Below, piece by piece: positions 12,348 to 25,000 of a stretch of DNA of 64,000 bases. Where the stretch lies: positions 42,447,477 through 42,511,476 of the forward strand of contig CM036622.1 in assembly GCA_020746105.1 (NCBI GenBank), in the 5' to 3' direction. This DNA comes from Trogon surrucura. Its lineage: Eukaryota > Chordata > Aves > Trogoniformes > Trogonidae. Positions within the stretch are counted from its first letter, which is position 1. Each line of letters opens with the position of its first letter. The notes beneath the pieces were generated by a model. It ran no database searches and was not told the DNA's origin. It worked only from the letters and a program-made list of their open reading frames with translations. The translations under genes were made by a program, and so were the position numbers.

Positions 12348-12991
12348 AGCTTTTTACCAGAACTTTACCGTTCTCAGAGTTAGGGACGCTTCCCCGTAAG
12401 CCCCAGGCACGAGTGTCTCAGCCGTCCTCTCAGGGCACACGGCTGGACCGCCGCGGCCCGGAACGTCGCCCCTTCCCTCCTCCGCCCAGCGCTCAGCGGC
12501 GCCGGGGGGCTCGGCCCACTACGCTCCCGCCCCGCCGGGCTGAAGCCACGGGGCCATCGGTGAAGTGGAGGCGGCAGAAGTCACCTCACTCGCCTTCGAC
12601 CCCCGAAGCAGCCGCAACACCAGCGCAGGCTGCCCCCAGAGCTCGGGTCTGCCCCGAACGCCCCCCTACACACGGACTCCCGGTGCGCGGTGCGGGCAAC
12701 CCTTCACGTCAGCCAGACCTGCCCGCCTCAGCGCGGCACCTCCCCGCGGCGTCGCCCGCCCCGTCCCGGGCAGGGGGCAGCGGCCGGGGAGCGACCGCGG
12801 CAGCTCGGCGGAGCGCGCCCCGAGGGCGCCCACGGGAGACGCTCCCACCCACGCGTGCCCGAGGCGCCCCCGCCCCTTCGCCTGCCGCCGCCTGGCGCAG
12901 ACGCACGCACTTACACACCCGCACACTCACACTCACGCACACTCGCTCAGGCCGCCTGGGCTGCAGCTCGCCTCTTGTTGCCGGCCCCGCC

Positions 12992-13067
12992 ATGGCAAGC
13001 CCCGGCTCCGGCTTCTGGCCCTTCGGGGCCGAAGAGGGCTCCGCGGCCGCCGAGAGCCCCGGCACAG
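12992..13067 (+). CDS. GAD2: GAD2 exon 1 (residues 1-26)
   Basis: It starts at ATG in GCCATGG and encodes [25 protein letters not shown], with the donor GTAGGG at 13068, phase 1. The reading frame is also open upstream to 12038, but the Kozak context and match to the GAD65 N-terminus set the start here. Confidence 0.95.
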
Positions 13068-16000
13068 GTAGGGGAGCGCCAAGCAGCCGGCAGGGACGGG
13101 CTCGACGGAGCCGCGGAGCCGCCGCGGCAGGGCTGCCCGGTCGCCGGAGACCCCTTTGTGGCAGCTCGACCGGCGGGACGGAGCGGCGGGGACCGACGGC
13201 GGCTCTAGCCCGGCGCGGCGCGGCTCGGCTGGGCAGGGGGTTCCTGGGGAGCGATGCCGGGTGTCGGACGAGGCGCTCCCGGACCCCTCCCGTCCCCACG
13301 GACCCTCCACTCCATTTTCTCTTGCAGCTAGAGCCTGGTGCCAGGTTGCCCAGAAGTTCACGGGAGGAATCGGAAACAAACTCTGCGGTAAGTAAGGGGC
13401 AGCCCGCGGCGGAGGCGAGGCTGCGCGCCCGCGGATCGCGGCCGCGGGCCCTGCCCCGGGGCGGGGAGGGAGGGGGGGCGGGGGGACGGGGGCTGGTGCC
13501 GCGGTGCTGAGGCCGTGTGTCCTTGTCGCTGTCAAGCCCTGCTCTACGGAGATGCCGAGAAGCCCGTGGAAACCGGTGCCAGGGCAGCCCCGGGGGCAGC
13601 GGAGCCGCGGCCGGCCTGTACCTGCGACAAAAAACCCTGCAGCTGCCAAAAAGCGGAGGTGAATTACGCCTTTCTGCACTCAACAGGTAACGGCGTTCCC
13701 GGGCCACCATGCATACCTAAAACAAAACCAAAACTTAAAAATAATAATTTAAAAAAAAAACCACCAAAAATCATCTGTTCGGGGGGCAGTCGGTGCGCAG
13801 CGGCTCCGCGAAGCTCCGCGCCCTCAGCCCCGGCCCGTACCCGCGGGCGGCGGCCATTGGTCAAACCCGCCAGAAAAACAGCCCAAACGAAAAAAGATCC
13901 TGGGGGAAAAAAAATAAAAATAAAAAAAGGCAACATTAAAACGCCTACGGGGTGGAGCCCTCAGGTTGCTCTTTCTAAGGAGTCCTGACAGCAGCGACCT
14001 TATCGTTGAAATCCCTGCGATGTAATTAAGGTTTGAGGGGAAGAGGCAATAAGAGCTCTCTTTTACCGATTTATTTTAATTCGAGGTATTTTTGTATCTC
14101 ATCTTTTCTGACCTTGGAGGTAGCGTTGCCGCTGCTGAGGAGATCCGAGCTCCCCGCAGAATCGCTCCCGTTCGCGCGGCCGAGCGGGACGAGCTCTGCC
14201 CTCCTGCCCCCTCCGTGCGAGAGCTGCTGCAAGCGCTCTGCGACTCTGCCGCTGCCTCTCTTACCGCACCCGGGTTACCTCAAATTGGGGGGTTCTGCTG
14301 CCTGTGTGACCGCTCACGGGTTACCCCGTATATAGGGGCTTCCACAACAGCTCGGCTCTGCTGGAGCCATCGCGCTGAAACAAAAGCTGCCGGTGTGTGC
14401 ACGGAGACCGTGCAGCATCTCCTCAGAGAAAGGCATTAAGTTATCAACAAGTTAGTTGCATTGGAGAGTGTCGATGAAGGTATTTTATTGCAAGGCAAAT
14501 GGCAGTTGTTAGAGTGTTTCTTGTAGCGTTTGTTTAACGATATTTATTTTTCCTGAGATTCATTTTCCCGTTTTTCCTTGCTCTCCCTCATTGTCATAAA
14601 AATTGGTCTGAAATACTCTGTGGGCAAAATTTTCTGTTTTAGATAGGATATTAAAGCGTAAGTGTTACATCTCAGAACATTACTTAAAAAGACAGTCTTA
14701 CCAATTTACTTAATTAAATGAAAACAAAGTTTGTTTATATTGAATACGGTGAAAAGATTTCCTCAACATAAATGGGAGAAGCCTTTGTCCAAAATCTGTG
14801 TATATGGTCGTAAAAATGAAATCAACTTTACACATCTCCATTCCCAGATCTTCTGCCGACATGCAACGGAGAAATGACAACTATGTCCTTCCTACAAGAT
14901 GTTGTGGACATTTTACTTCAGTATGTGGTGAAAAGTTTTGATAGATCAACGAAAGTTATTGATTTCCATTACCCGAATGAGCTGCTTCAGGAATATAACT
15001 GGGAACTGGCAGACCAGCCACAGACCTTGGAAGAAATTCTATTGAACTGCAGAACAACTCTGAAGTATGCAATTAAAACAGGTAATAGCTGTGCTCATTT
15101 TCTACCCTGTATGGTCTCATCCGTTGATTAAAGGTATCATTTCATTTTATCTTGAAGCGTTAAAGATTGAAGCGGCGACTGTGTTTGGTCAGTTCCAAGC
15201 AATTTCTAGCAGAGACAGAAAACGTTTTCCTAAATGACAAAATACTCCAGCAACCCCGTCTCTCTGCCTGTCAGTGCAGCATCGTACACGCTTTCTGATT
15301 TAAAATTAATGCTTCTGTCTGTCGGAGTTGCCGAGTGTGCCGCTGAGCAGCCTTTTCACCACCTTTGCGACTCTCCTCCTTTCCTTTCATCCATTTTCCG
15401 TGCCGTGGCCCGGGGCTTGCCCCTTGCTCCCTGCAGACCGGGGGGAGGGGGCGTCGGGCGCGGAGTTCGGTGGCAGCCGGGACATGGGGGTGGAGGGTTG
15501 GGGGGCTGGTCCTGCCGAGGGGCAGCAGGAACCAGCCCCTTAAGAGCCAAAATCGCAATAATCATCCAGTAAATTGCGAACTCCGAGCGGCCATTTGCCG
15601 AGCCTCTCACCTGCGGGACTTAAAAATAGGAGAATTTGGCAGAACTGCCCACCAGGAGTATTGCGATTTATTTATTTATTTTCCAACCTTAGGCTCAGGC
15701 AATAAAAACAGAGCCCGAGTTGTTTTAATAGCTTGTTGTTGTTGTTGTTTTGCACCGGGGAGGGCAGGGATGGGTTGACTCCTGCCTGTCCGGGGACTGC
15801 GTCCCCAGTCAGTCAGTCGTGCCCCGATGTGAGTTTCGTGGCGGGGGGGCAGCGTGAGGCTCACCCCGGCGTGAGGAATCCCCCGGCTCCTCACCCGGGG
15901 CCACCTTAAATAAACTGCGGCGGAGCAGACAAAAATCGTAGCTACAATTACGGCTGTGATTGTGAAATAGTGTGAAGTGCGGGGAGCTCTTGATGGGATT

Positions 16001-19000
16001 TTGAATTGCCGAGGAATCGCTTAAAAATAAATGTGTAGCAATTACTGAGACAGACAAAGGGCTGGTTTGTGAATAGAGGTTGAGGGGAAAACAAAAAACC
16101 GGGTTTGTCACCTTTTGGGAGCAGAGCAGACTGATACTGGGGATGTGTATAATCCTACTCGTTTAGGGGTGGAAACGTCCGACTGAATGTTTTTGATGCA
16201 TGTCGGGTGCTGTCAAAATGTCTGTAAAATATTGGAATAAATAGTTAGATAAATGATGTTCACAGGAACAAAGTCGATCAGTCCAGTGATCCATGTGATG
16301 TGTCTGGGTAGCGTATAGAAAACGTATTTTCACAGAATGTTGTGAAACACAGGATCTGTGAATCTGGGGAATCAAAGAATAGGATTTCTTAAGCGATTTA
16401 ATTAGTCTTTTTTTTTGTTAGAGCCTGTTTCACATAATGGACCTATTTAATTTTGTGCATCGGAAAAGGACCCTTTATTTCAGTCTTCCTTTTTCTCTTT
16501 CTCCTCTTAAATACGTGAGACTTTCCCATCTTGGCATTTTTAAAATTTAATGGAAACCATGTTTTCAGGGTCCCAGGACTGGTGCAGGGAGGACTGTGTG
16601 AGGTGCGGTGGCACGATGAGGTTTGGCTGGGGGATGCAGAGCTGTCTCTCTTGGTTGCCAGCCCAACCTGTGGGGAGGACACACTCACAAAACGTGCAGG
16701 ATTTATACCCGGAGCCCCTTCGGCATGTGCTTCAGAGTATAACGTTTGGATTACCCTGAGAGGAAGGACAATGCATTGAGGTTTCTGCATTGGGGGGCTT
16801 CAGGAGCCCTCTGGACACAGCCCCCACCCTGGGCTGGGAGGAGCCTGGGCTGCACTTGTCTGCAGGGGCCCAGGAGGCTGATTGGAAAATAAATTGTATT
16901 GCTTAGATTAGCCTCACAGCTGGATCCCTAAGTCCCAGCACTGGTTCATGGTTGGGATTCAAGGAGCCAAAGGGCTGATGTTTTGGCTGGGTGTGGGATG
17001 CTCTCAGGTGTTGCCTGCATGCTGTGGCTCGCTGGGGTGCCTGGGGGAACCACACGCGGCTTTCTGTTCCTTTACCAGCTACCAGCGTCCACCCCCAATG
17101 ACAATTTTGTCTGAGAGAATGTAAAAGCGTCTGCAAATGCAGGGAAAGATGGGTGTGAAATTTGGTTCCTGTGCAATGCTCGCTCGCAGAGTTGAAATGT
17201 GAGGATGTTAGAATGCTTGGAAACCCCAGGAAGAGTGCGAGGAGCTGATGCTGGTCTGGCCTTGCTCCCTGACAGGCGCTGATGCCGGCAGCAGGCCATG
17301 CGTGCGGTGGGGCTGCAAGCAAGGCCACACTCGGTGCCGCCAGCCCTGCCTTTATCCGTGCTGCCGGTCTTTGCCCTTCCCATCGCTTCCCTGTCAATGC
17401 TGCGGAGGCTGCACATTTGTTCCAGGGGACGCCCATGCCCTAAACCGAGTGCAGGCAGGAGCACGTTTGAGAGGAGGACGTGTGGGGCAAAGGCACATCC
17501 TCAGCAGGGAGAGCTCAGCCCTGGCTGTCCCAGTGCCTCAGCCCCGGTTCTTGCCCATTATCTCTCAATTTACTCTGGGATGCCTGTAAATATGTTGTGT
17601 ATTGCTAAACCAACCAATAAGCAGTAATCTGTTTTCACATCTCCCCCCCATCATCCCCGCACCGTCAGTCTCTTTTTCCAGTTACCTCTTTGTTCGGTGA
17701 CAACCACGACAAAGGATGTGCATTTCAGACAGATGGCACCCGGGTAGTGATTTTTAAACCGCTCTTACAAATTCTTCTTATTTGACCAGTGGAGCTTGTG
17801 TTTTAAGCAAAGCCACAATTTTCTGTGGCCATCTATCCAAGGGAAGAGAGTTTGCTTGTGCATTAGGGTGTCGCATGGGTGGACAATTCCTTTGCATATG
17901 AGGCTGGGGTCAGATTGGGGCATTACGTTCTCTGTTGAAGCCATGCTGGAGAAGGGAAGGGCACTGAGTGGAGGGGGCCACGTTACAGGTGTAGGCACGG
18001 GAGCCTCTGCCGGCAGCCGTGCCAGCAGCAGTAGCTCCTGCTCTCCCTGTACCAACATCTCTGTGGGAGCACAATGCTGCTCCCCCCACCTTGATCACTT
18101 CAGGGTTCAGCTGTCTTGACCCCTGCAAGCATCCATCCCAACCCTGCTCCTACGGCGGTTCCCCGCACAGGAGGTGTGCTCATAGGTTTCTTTGAAGAAA
18201 CAAGCAGTGACAACAGGGCTGTCGCCTGGGGCTGGATATGGGGCTGACAGAGAGCCGCTGAGACACTGCAGCTGTGAATATGAATTCTGCTATTCACCAG
18301 CTTTTCGGTGTGGATTTATTTTCAAAGCAGGAGTTTTTCTCGCTTCTTTGAGCCCAGATTCGCCAAAAGCTTTTAGCTCCTAGTTTTTCTGTTGCTTTCC
18401 AGCAGAATTTGGGAACCCCTAAGTCCAACTGTGAGACTGAACCTGGGTTATAAATACCAAAATCTCCCTTAGGGAAGATGGGGTCCTCTGCAGGCAGAGC
18501 CCCTGGTGTGGGATCACTGTGGCTTTGACAGCAGTGGTGAGGTCCATGTCTGCCCCAGGCCCACTGATCATGCTCGAGAACATGCAGGGCAGAAGCTGGA
18601 TCCTGTTCATCCTGATGGATCCTACAGTGTCTTTCAGTACCTGAGAGGCTTTTGCCTCCTCTCCTGGGCAGCGTGAACCAGGGGAAGGTGACATCTCCTG
18701 TGGGGAAGACTCAGTGCAGACCACATTCAAGCTGGGTGGAGGCACTTGGGGGTCGTCCCAAGTTAAGAGCGCTGGGAGCCGGACTGTGGGTGTGCGCCCC
18801 CTCCCCACCCCCAGCCCTTATCCCCGGCTCTGTTCTGCCTGCACAGCCTGATTGCTCTTTTTTGTTTGCTGCAAGGTGGGAGCTGGGGAGCAATTCCCCA
18901 TGCTGTTCTGCCAGCCATGTGTCGGTGCCTGATAAGAGGCCACAGGGGACCAAAGATAAGTTTTCTCTTGGTGCTGGGTCTGCATTTCCTCAATCATCTT

Positions 19001-22000
19001 GCTTTATCTTTTGTTTTCTGTGATGGCAATAACAGTGTGTTTGTTGTCTGTGCGTTAGGACAGTTGTTTTCCAAGCAGAGGCTGCCTTCCTTTCGGTCAG
19101 ATGGCATTTAGGTAATCATGAACCATCCATAATTTGTACCAGTAATTACACCACTTAACAGGATCTTGTGGGGAGCAGCTAGTAAAAACAGAGTTTTAAT
19201 GGTTCCTGCTTTTAATGGCTTTAGGCATGTTTTGTAAGAAAAATCTCTAGCAGGATTTTAGAAAAAAATCAGGAGCCAATTAGATTATCCAGGTGAATGT
19301 ACTGTCAGCTCATTGAGTATATTCTTGTGCATCATTCTACTGGGACAGTGGTGCTGGTTTTTATAGGGTTTGTTCAAAATCACAATTGCGAGCAGTCGGG
19401 CTATTTGTAATTGCACTCTGACAGGGAAGAAACTACAAGGACCACCACCTTTCCTGCCATCTTTGCACAATCATCAGGCATTGAGTCGTGCAAAGCGTTC
19501 ACCAAAATGTTCCATTTTCTCATTTCGCCCTGTCTATTATAATCGTTAGCCATTCATCACTGATGTTATATGTACTGGCAAGCTCTTCAGATGGTGTCCT
19601 GTGTGTGCCTTTCAAACCTAGCCAGGCAAAACCACATCCAGTGACAACATGTGACACGCTAACGCGAGCAAACAGCTATTTTTGTGAGGCAGTGATGTGC
19701 TAATTTTCCAGGCATATTGAGAGCATAATAGGGAATGTGCTAATTCATTATTCTATGTTCAGTGTAATTACTCTGATTTTAATGAGTTTGGAATGACAAA
19801 GAGAAGAAATCCTGCCTTTTCCAAGAAATGTATTTATTGCTGTTTGCTTTGTTTTGTACCTTGAAAGCACTTCCTTCTCTATAGAAATTCGGAGGTAAAT
19901 ATACCATTCAGCACTGAATAGTTTCATTCGGAGTCATCAGTCTTTTGATAACATTTTCCATCTTATGCAGGGCACCCTAGATATTTTAATCAGCTTTCAA
20001 CTGGATTGGACATGGTTGGATTGGCAGCAGACTGGCTGACATCAGCAGCCAATACTAATATGTAAGTAGCAGATTTTTTCCAAAATAATATTTAATGTAA
20101 TTTCAAAGTTGCAGTCTATAATGCTAGCTGCTGTAGCTGAATGAAAGAAAGAATACTTATATGTTAAAGTTGCTGGAAAAACAATTGTCTGCTTTTTAAG
20201 TGGTTGTTACAGTTATTCACATGAAGACTTTCAACATTGTCCTGTAGAGTGTCTTCTGTAAAAATTTTTCATACTAATATGATGTCTTGCTACCCACCCA
20301 AAAAATATACAGAAAAAATATTTTAGCATTTTGCTTGCATAAGTAAGGTGTGCTAAGTGAACAGTTGCGTTCATGTAGAGAGGTTACTACCATCCATACA
20401 CAGAGCAGTTAGAGCTATTGCTTTCTGTAAGAAAGAAGTGCAGAATTTGGAACCAGAAAGCATTTTTGTGCATTTGTTTGGCTTCATGAACGGTCTTGTC
20501 ATCACGAATAGGATTGCTGACATGTATGCTTCTAGATGTGAGCACAGGTTTTTGCAAGGTCTGGCTCTGCCCAGCAGCTCTTGAATATAAGGCAAAGCCT
20601 TGAGCCTGGAAGAGATGGGCAGAATTGGTTTCAGTAAAACAAGTGGCAGTGGAGTCTCAAGCACTTTGAGCATTTCTCCTAGATATTTGAAGTCAAATCA
20701 GGAGATTATCAAAAGTATCATAAAGCAGAACTTTACCTGGTGCAAGATAAGAGTATATTGTGTCTATAATGTAATGTACTATTGGAAAAAGATGTGTTAG
20801 TGTTGTAGATGAAAGCGTTAAATATGGACATTACTACATTTCAGGTTCACCTATGAAATTGCTCCAGTGTTTGTACTTTTGGAATATGTCACACTAAGGA
20901 AAATGAGAGAGATGGTTGGCTGGCCAGGGGGCTGTGGCGATGGGATATTTTCACCTGGTACATGACATTTCAAACTTTCTCTTTTTTTTCAGACTACGCT
21001 ATATGACATCCCCTATAGTTAAAAAGTAAACACAATTAAATATGCATGTTCGAGGGGACAATTGCTAATAACCACCAGTGGCCTCTTTGAGATAGAGTAT
21101 TGCATGTTTATGAATTTCAGGGACGTGATTATGAAGGTCTGTTTGAGCAAATTGCACTGCATTATGAGCAGCTGTAATGGCACATGGGAAACATAAGCAG
21201 AAGAGACATTTGCTTCACAGTTTTGCTTTGCCCCTACTTTTTATGGATTACATGAAATAGGAAGACTATTGTATTAACAGTGGAGGGAAGAAACACAACA
21301 GTGCTCTCCATCACCACAGAGGAAATTGGAGCAAAGAGAGAAAGATGTAGCATGCTTTTAAGTAATTTTATGGAGTTGGTAAGATCCTGCCAAAGTTAGA
21401 GTATATGTTTTGCCTTCCATGTGTGAGCTGACCTGGTTCCTTTAGGGCAAGTCAGTAAGGCAAAATATGAGTGTGATTAACTGCAGAGAAATCATTGACA
21501 AACACTAAGTTGTTAACACCTTTTTTTTTTATCATTCCACTTAGTCTTTTGATTTATACACTTTGACATCTCTTGTCTTACTCTGGAATTTCATTGCTAA
21601 AATTTTGGCCTGTCTTTGAAAAAATGGAATTAACATTGGGCATAGCATCTTGGCTTGTCAAAAAGAGAACAGACTGATAATGTGGTGTGAAAGGAGGCCT
21701 TTTGGAAAGAAAGTTCGTTGACGTAATCAAGAGAGAAAAAGTGTTTGGACTGTTGAAAAAAATGAAAGGCCTCACTGATAACAGCCTAGGATGTTCAGCT
21801 GTGAGGGCATAAAGGGTAAAGTCGATGCTGTGCAGAAGATCAGGCAAGGCGCTTCTTCAGCTTCTCACATCTGAGCTCCTGCTCATCCCGTTCTCTGCAA
21901 TTTCTGGTTTGTGCAGAGTGCATCTTTCTAATTCACTCTCTTAAGGCAGCAATATCTGGTGTGCAGGTTCCAGTTTTTTAGGCAATAATCAAAACCATCT

Positions 22001-25000
22001 CTCTGCTGTCTTCTCATTTCAAACTTCACAGCTTCATCTGGAGACCTTACTGGTACGAAGAAAAGATTCTCACTCTCTGCATTCTTCGGAATGAAATGCA
22101 CAGTATCGATACATGCAAAGCGTAAAGACCTGATTATGTTCTCCAAATTCTGTAGGTGTGTTTTGCTGCCTGTAATTAACTGTAGGTGTAAACACAGCTG
22201 CAAAATTAAAAGCAGAATGCAGAGTTATTAATAAGCTTAAGGTTAAATGACTAGGTGATAAATACTAATAGGAAAGCCTGGTATGGAAGAAACTTAACCT
22301 TTCAGTCTTGATTCTTTTGACACTTGACCCAATGACTTTGCACAAGATGGGCCAATTTTTTTCATCTTGAACACCGTAGTTCAGTCATCTAAATCATCTA
22401 CAGCAGCTGTTACATGACGTGCATTTTTTAGGGACAGATACCCAAGCATTTCCTCTTGATCACTCCATTTTTTGTTTTGTCATTTGTGAAAAGATGTGTA
22501 GAAATATATTCATACCTCTCAAGATAGTGGAAGAGGGAGGAAAAACCCAGTCTGTACTAACCCCCATGCCAGTGATGCCATCTCTTAGAATCATAGAATC
22601 ATAGAATGGCCTAGGCTGGAAGGCACCTTAGAGATCATTTAATCTAACCTCCCTGTCTTTTTGGCATTTTCCCTTGGATTCAGAGGAGGGCCCGTGAGGT
22701 TAGGGAAAGCCCAGAGCAGGAGCAGCCTCACTGCAAGAGCAGAGCCAGGACACAGGTTAGAAATTAAGGGCACAGTTCCTGTGGGCTTTGGAACAGTTTG
22801 TTTATCTCCAGTGGGATAAATACAAATCTTAGAGAAGTCAAAATGATGTTAAATTTGCCAACACTTATGCCCTGTTGGTGTAGCATGCTCTAAAGTCACT
22901 GCTCTTAGCAGAGCTAAAAGGCTGTCCATGCGCTGGGTGTCTGCCCTGGACTGGTTACAGCAGCTCCCCTGTATTCAAGGGAGAGAGGTGGACATGTCTG
23001 CAGGGCAAATCACCCCACCCACTGCAAACAGCTGCCTAAGGATGAGCTGAACCAACTGCTAGAAGTGCATGTCTTGTGCTCTTCACTCCACTTTTAGATG
23101 GATGAAAGTTGGCTTAGTTGAACTCTATCTCAGCTTCACTCTGACCTGTTCATTTGAAAACCTGAAACCATAATCAGTATACACTTTTGCTTTATATAAA
23201 TATATATGCATACACATCAATATATAATAAATCTGTATATATAGAGAGAGAAATGGAGTATATATACAGGGTAAAACTGATGGATTTTATGTATACATAT
23301 CTGCGTGTGTGTTTGTGTGCATACATATGTAAAAGTACTCAGACTCTGCCTCAGGTTCTGCATTATATTCCCATAGTGCTCATGCAGCATTAACGTGTAA
23401 CTAAACATTGTTCTCTTGTAGACACAGAGGCTCGATTTGTAAAAATTTCAAAAAGGAAGTACTCATTTTTGATTTATGCATTGACAATTGAAATATGGAA
23501 ACAGAATACTGCAGTGCTGTCACTGATACCCATCTTGAAGTGGGTAAAATATCCATCTTGAAATAGGCATTTTAAGTCAGTGTTTGCCAGCGATCTTAAG
23601 GTTAGTGTTAGGGACATGTAGCCTTTTCCTCTCACTCCCAACAGGGGACAAATAAAGAGAAAAATACTTGTTAGAATTACCCTTTTTCCTTTACCTTCCC
23701 TTCCCCCACTCCAGTTATCTAGAAGATAAGAGTCTGTTGGGTTTCCTCAGAGCTGGGGCATGAATTGCCACCCTGATTTGGGAGAGGAGAGCACAGATTA
23801 AGTTGCACTTGGAAGCACCTTAGGATGTTGCCTTGTTGTGACATCTGCTTGGGAGGTGGAACAGAGTGGGGATTATGTGTTAATGGCATATGAAAAGATA
23901 AGATTGGAGACTAAAGTAGAAATGGAAGCAAAAATGAGAATGACAGGAAGCCCCAATCATTTTTTGCAGTAGTACTTTTTTTTTGCATAAATTGTTATTT
24001 GTGTGTAGTAGACCTTGTTATTACACAGCCCAGCTGTGAGGAGCCTCAGGAAGACGAATCCACATTTCTGTCATGCAGCAGAAACAATAACATTAGAATT
24101 AGAAAAACTGTAGTGAGATTGTCATTTGTTCTGCAATGGTATTACAATGCATAGTAAAAGTAACAGTATATTACTGTGGACTCCAGGTGGTGCCATATCT
24201 AACATGTATGCTATGTTGATTGCACGTTTCAAGATGTTCCCAGAAGTTAAAGAAAAAGGAATGGCAGCTATTCCAAGACTGGTTGCCTTCACATCAGAAC
24301 ATGTATGTGTTTCTGGTTTTTTCCCTATCTGTTACATCTGCTTGTATGAGTTTATGATTAAGAAAATAGCTGAATGGGAATTTGTAGCCAACTCTTCATT
24401 TCTGTTATTCCTTCACTGGGAATAAAAAAAAATGGGAAGGGGCTGGCTTTTTGGTATATAGAGGGGTGAGCTGTGCAGTTTTCTGTGGCTGAAACTCAGG
24501 GTGAGCAGGCTCTGCAAACCACTGCCGTTTTTTTTGCTCTCACTTGTGTCTGTAAAAATGTCGATGTGCATGGTAAGGACCACATCAAATGACGAGGTCT
24601 CATCATCGGGCTTCTACACTTTCTGCCAGGAGTGTGTTTTTTTCCGGTCACTCTAGGGGAGCAGAAAATCACTTTGAGTCAAAATGTTTCTAACTAAAAC
24701 CGCTCCTGCTGTTGTTTAATGAGAGGGTGATAACACACATGAAGACAATAGTATAGAAATGCTGTGTGTGTGTGCAGCAGCACAGCAGTGGTGTACAGTG
24801 GGAAGCTAGGCTTGGCTGTGGGTTTCTGCCTGTGAGGGAAAGCTTCAGCAGACAGGGTTTCATCACTGGCACCTACAAGATCTGTCAGATCAAGAGATGA
24901 GGAGAGGTGGGCACAGAATGAATCAGTGGTCCTCATGGGAGAAATGAGGTTTTTTGCTCTTTGAACGACCATACAGAAGTCATATTTCTGTCTGCACTGC

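Larger units (their letters stand above)
11540..13700 (+). promoter_or_regulatory. GAD2: CpG island: GAD2 promoter and 5' UTR
   Basis: Base composition changes sharply from AT-rich to very GC- and CpG-rich at about 11.54 kb and stays so through GAD2 exons 1-3. There are many CCGCCC/GGGCGG-type Sp1 boxes, for example GGGGCGGGG at 12339-12347 and CCCGCCCCGC near 12530. I see no convincing TATA box, which fits the dispersed, CpG-type promoters known for GAD2. A run rich in CAC/ACTCAC lies at about 12900-12945, just before the start codon. The exact transcription start cannot be placed from sequence. Long open frames here on both strands are composition artefacts, because stop codons are rare in GC-rich DNA. 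Confidence 0.75.
15082..19970 (+). other. GAD2: GAD2 intron 4
   Basis: The intron is about 4.9 kb. GC-rich patches occur at 15.40-15.55 and 15.83-15.90 kb. A (GTT)n run lies at about 15733-15750. Two stretches, about 15.90-16.08 and 19.08-19.48 kb, are dense in homeodomain-type cores and may be regulatory. Many small open frames on both strands are not genes. Confidence 0.75.
20958..24186 (+). other. GAD2: GAD2 intron 6
   Basis: The intron is about 3.2 kb. It holds a short CR1 3'-end fragment at about 22591-22660 and an AT-rich, TATATA/GTGTGT-like simple stretch at about 23190-23330. No exon is seen. Confidence 0.8.

Noticed and set aside
12038..13710. Long open frames (up to 490 codons) on both strands in the GC-rich region
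   Set aside because: They are produced by scarcity of stop codons in CpG-island DNA; overlapping frames on opposite strands have low-complexity Ala/Arg/Pro/Gly products and cross the real GAD2 splice sites.
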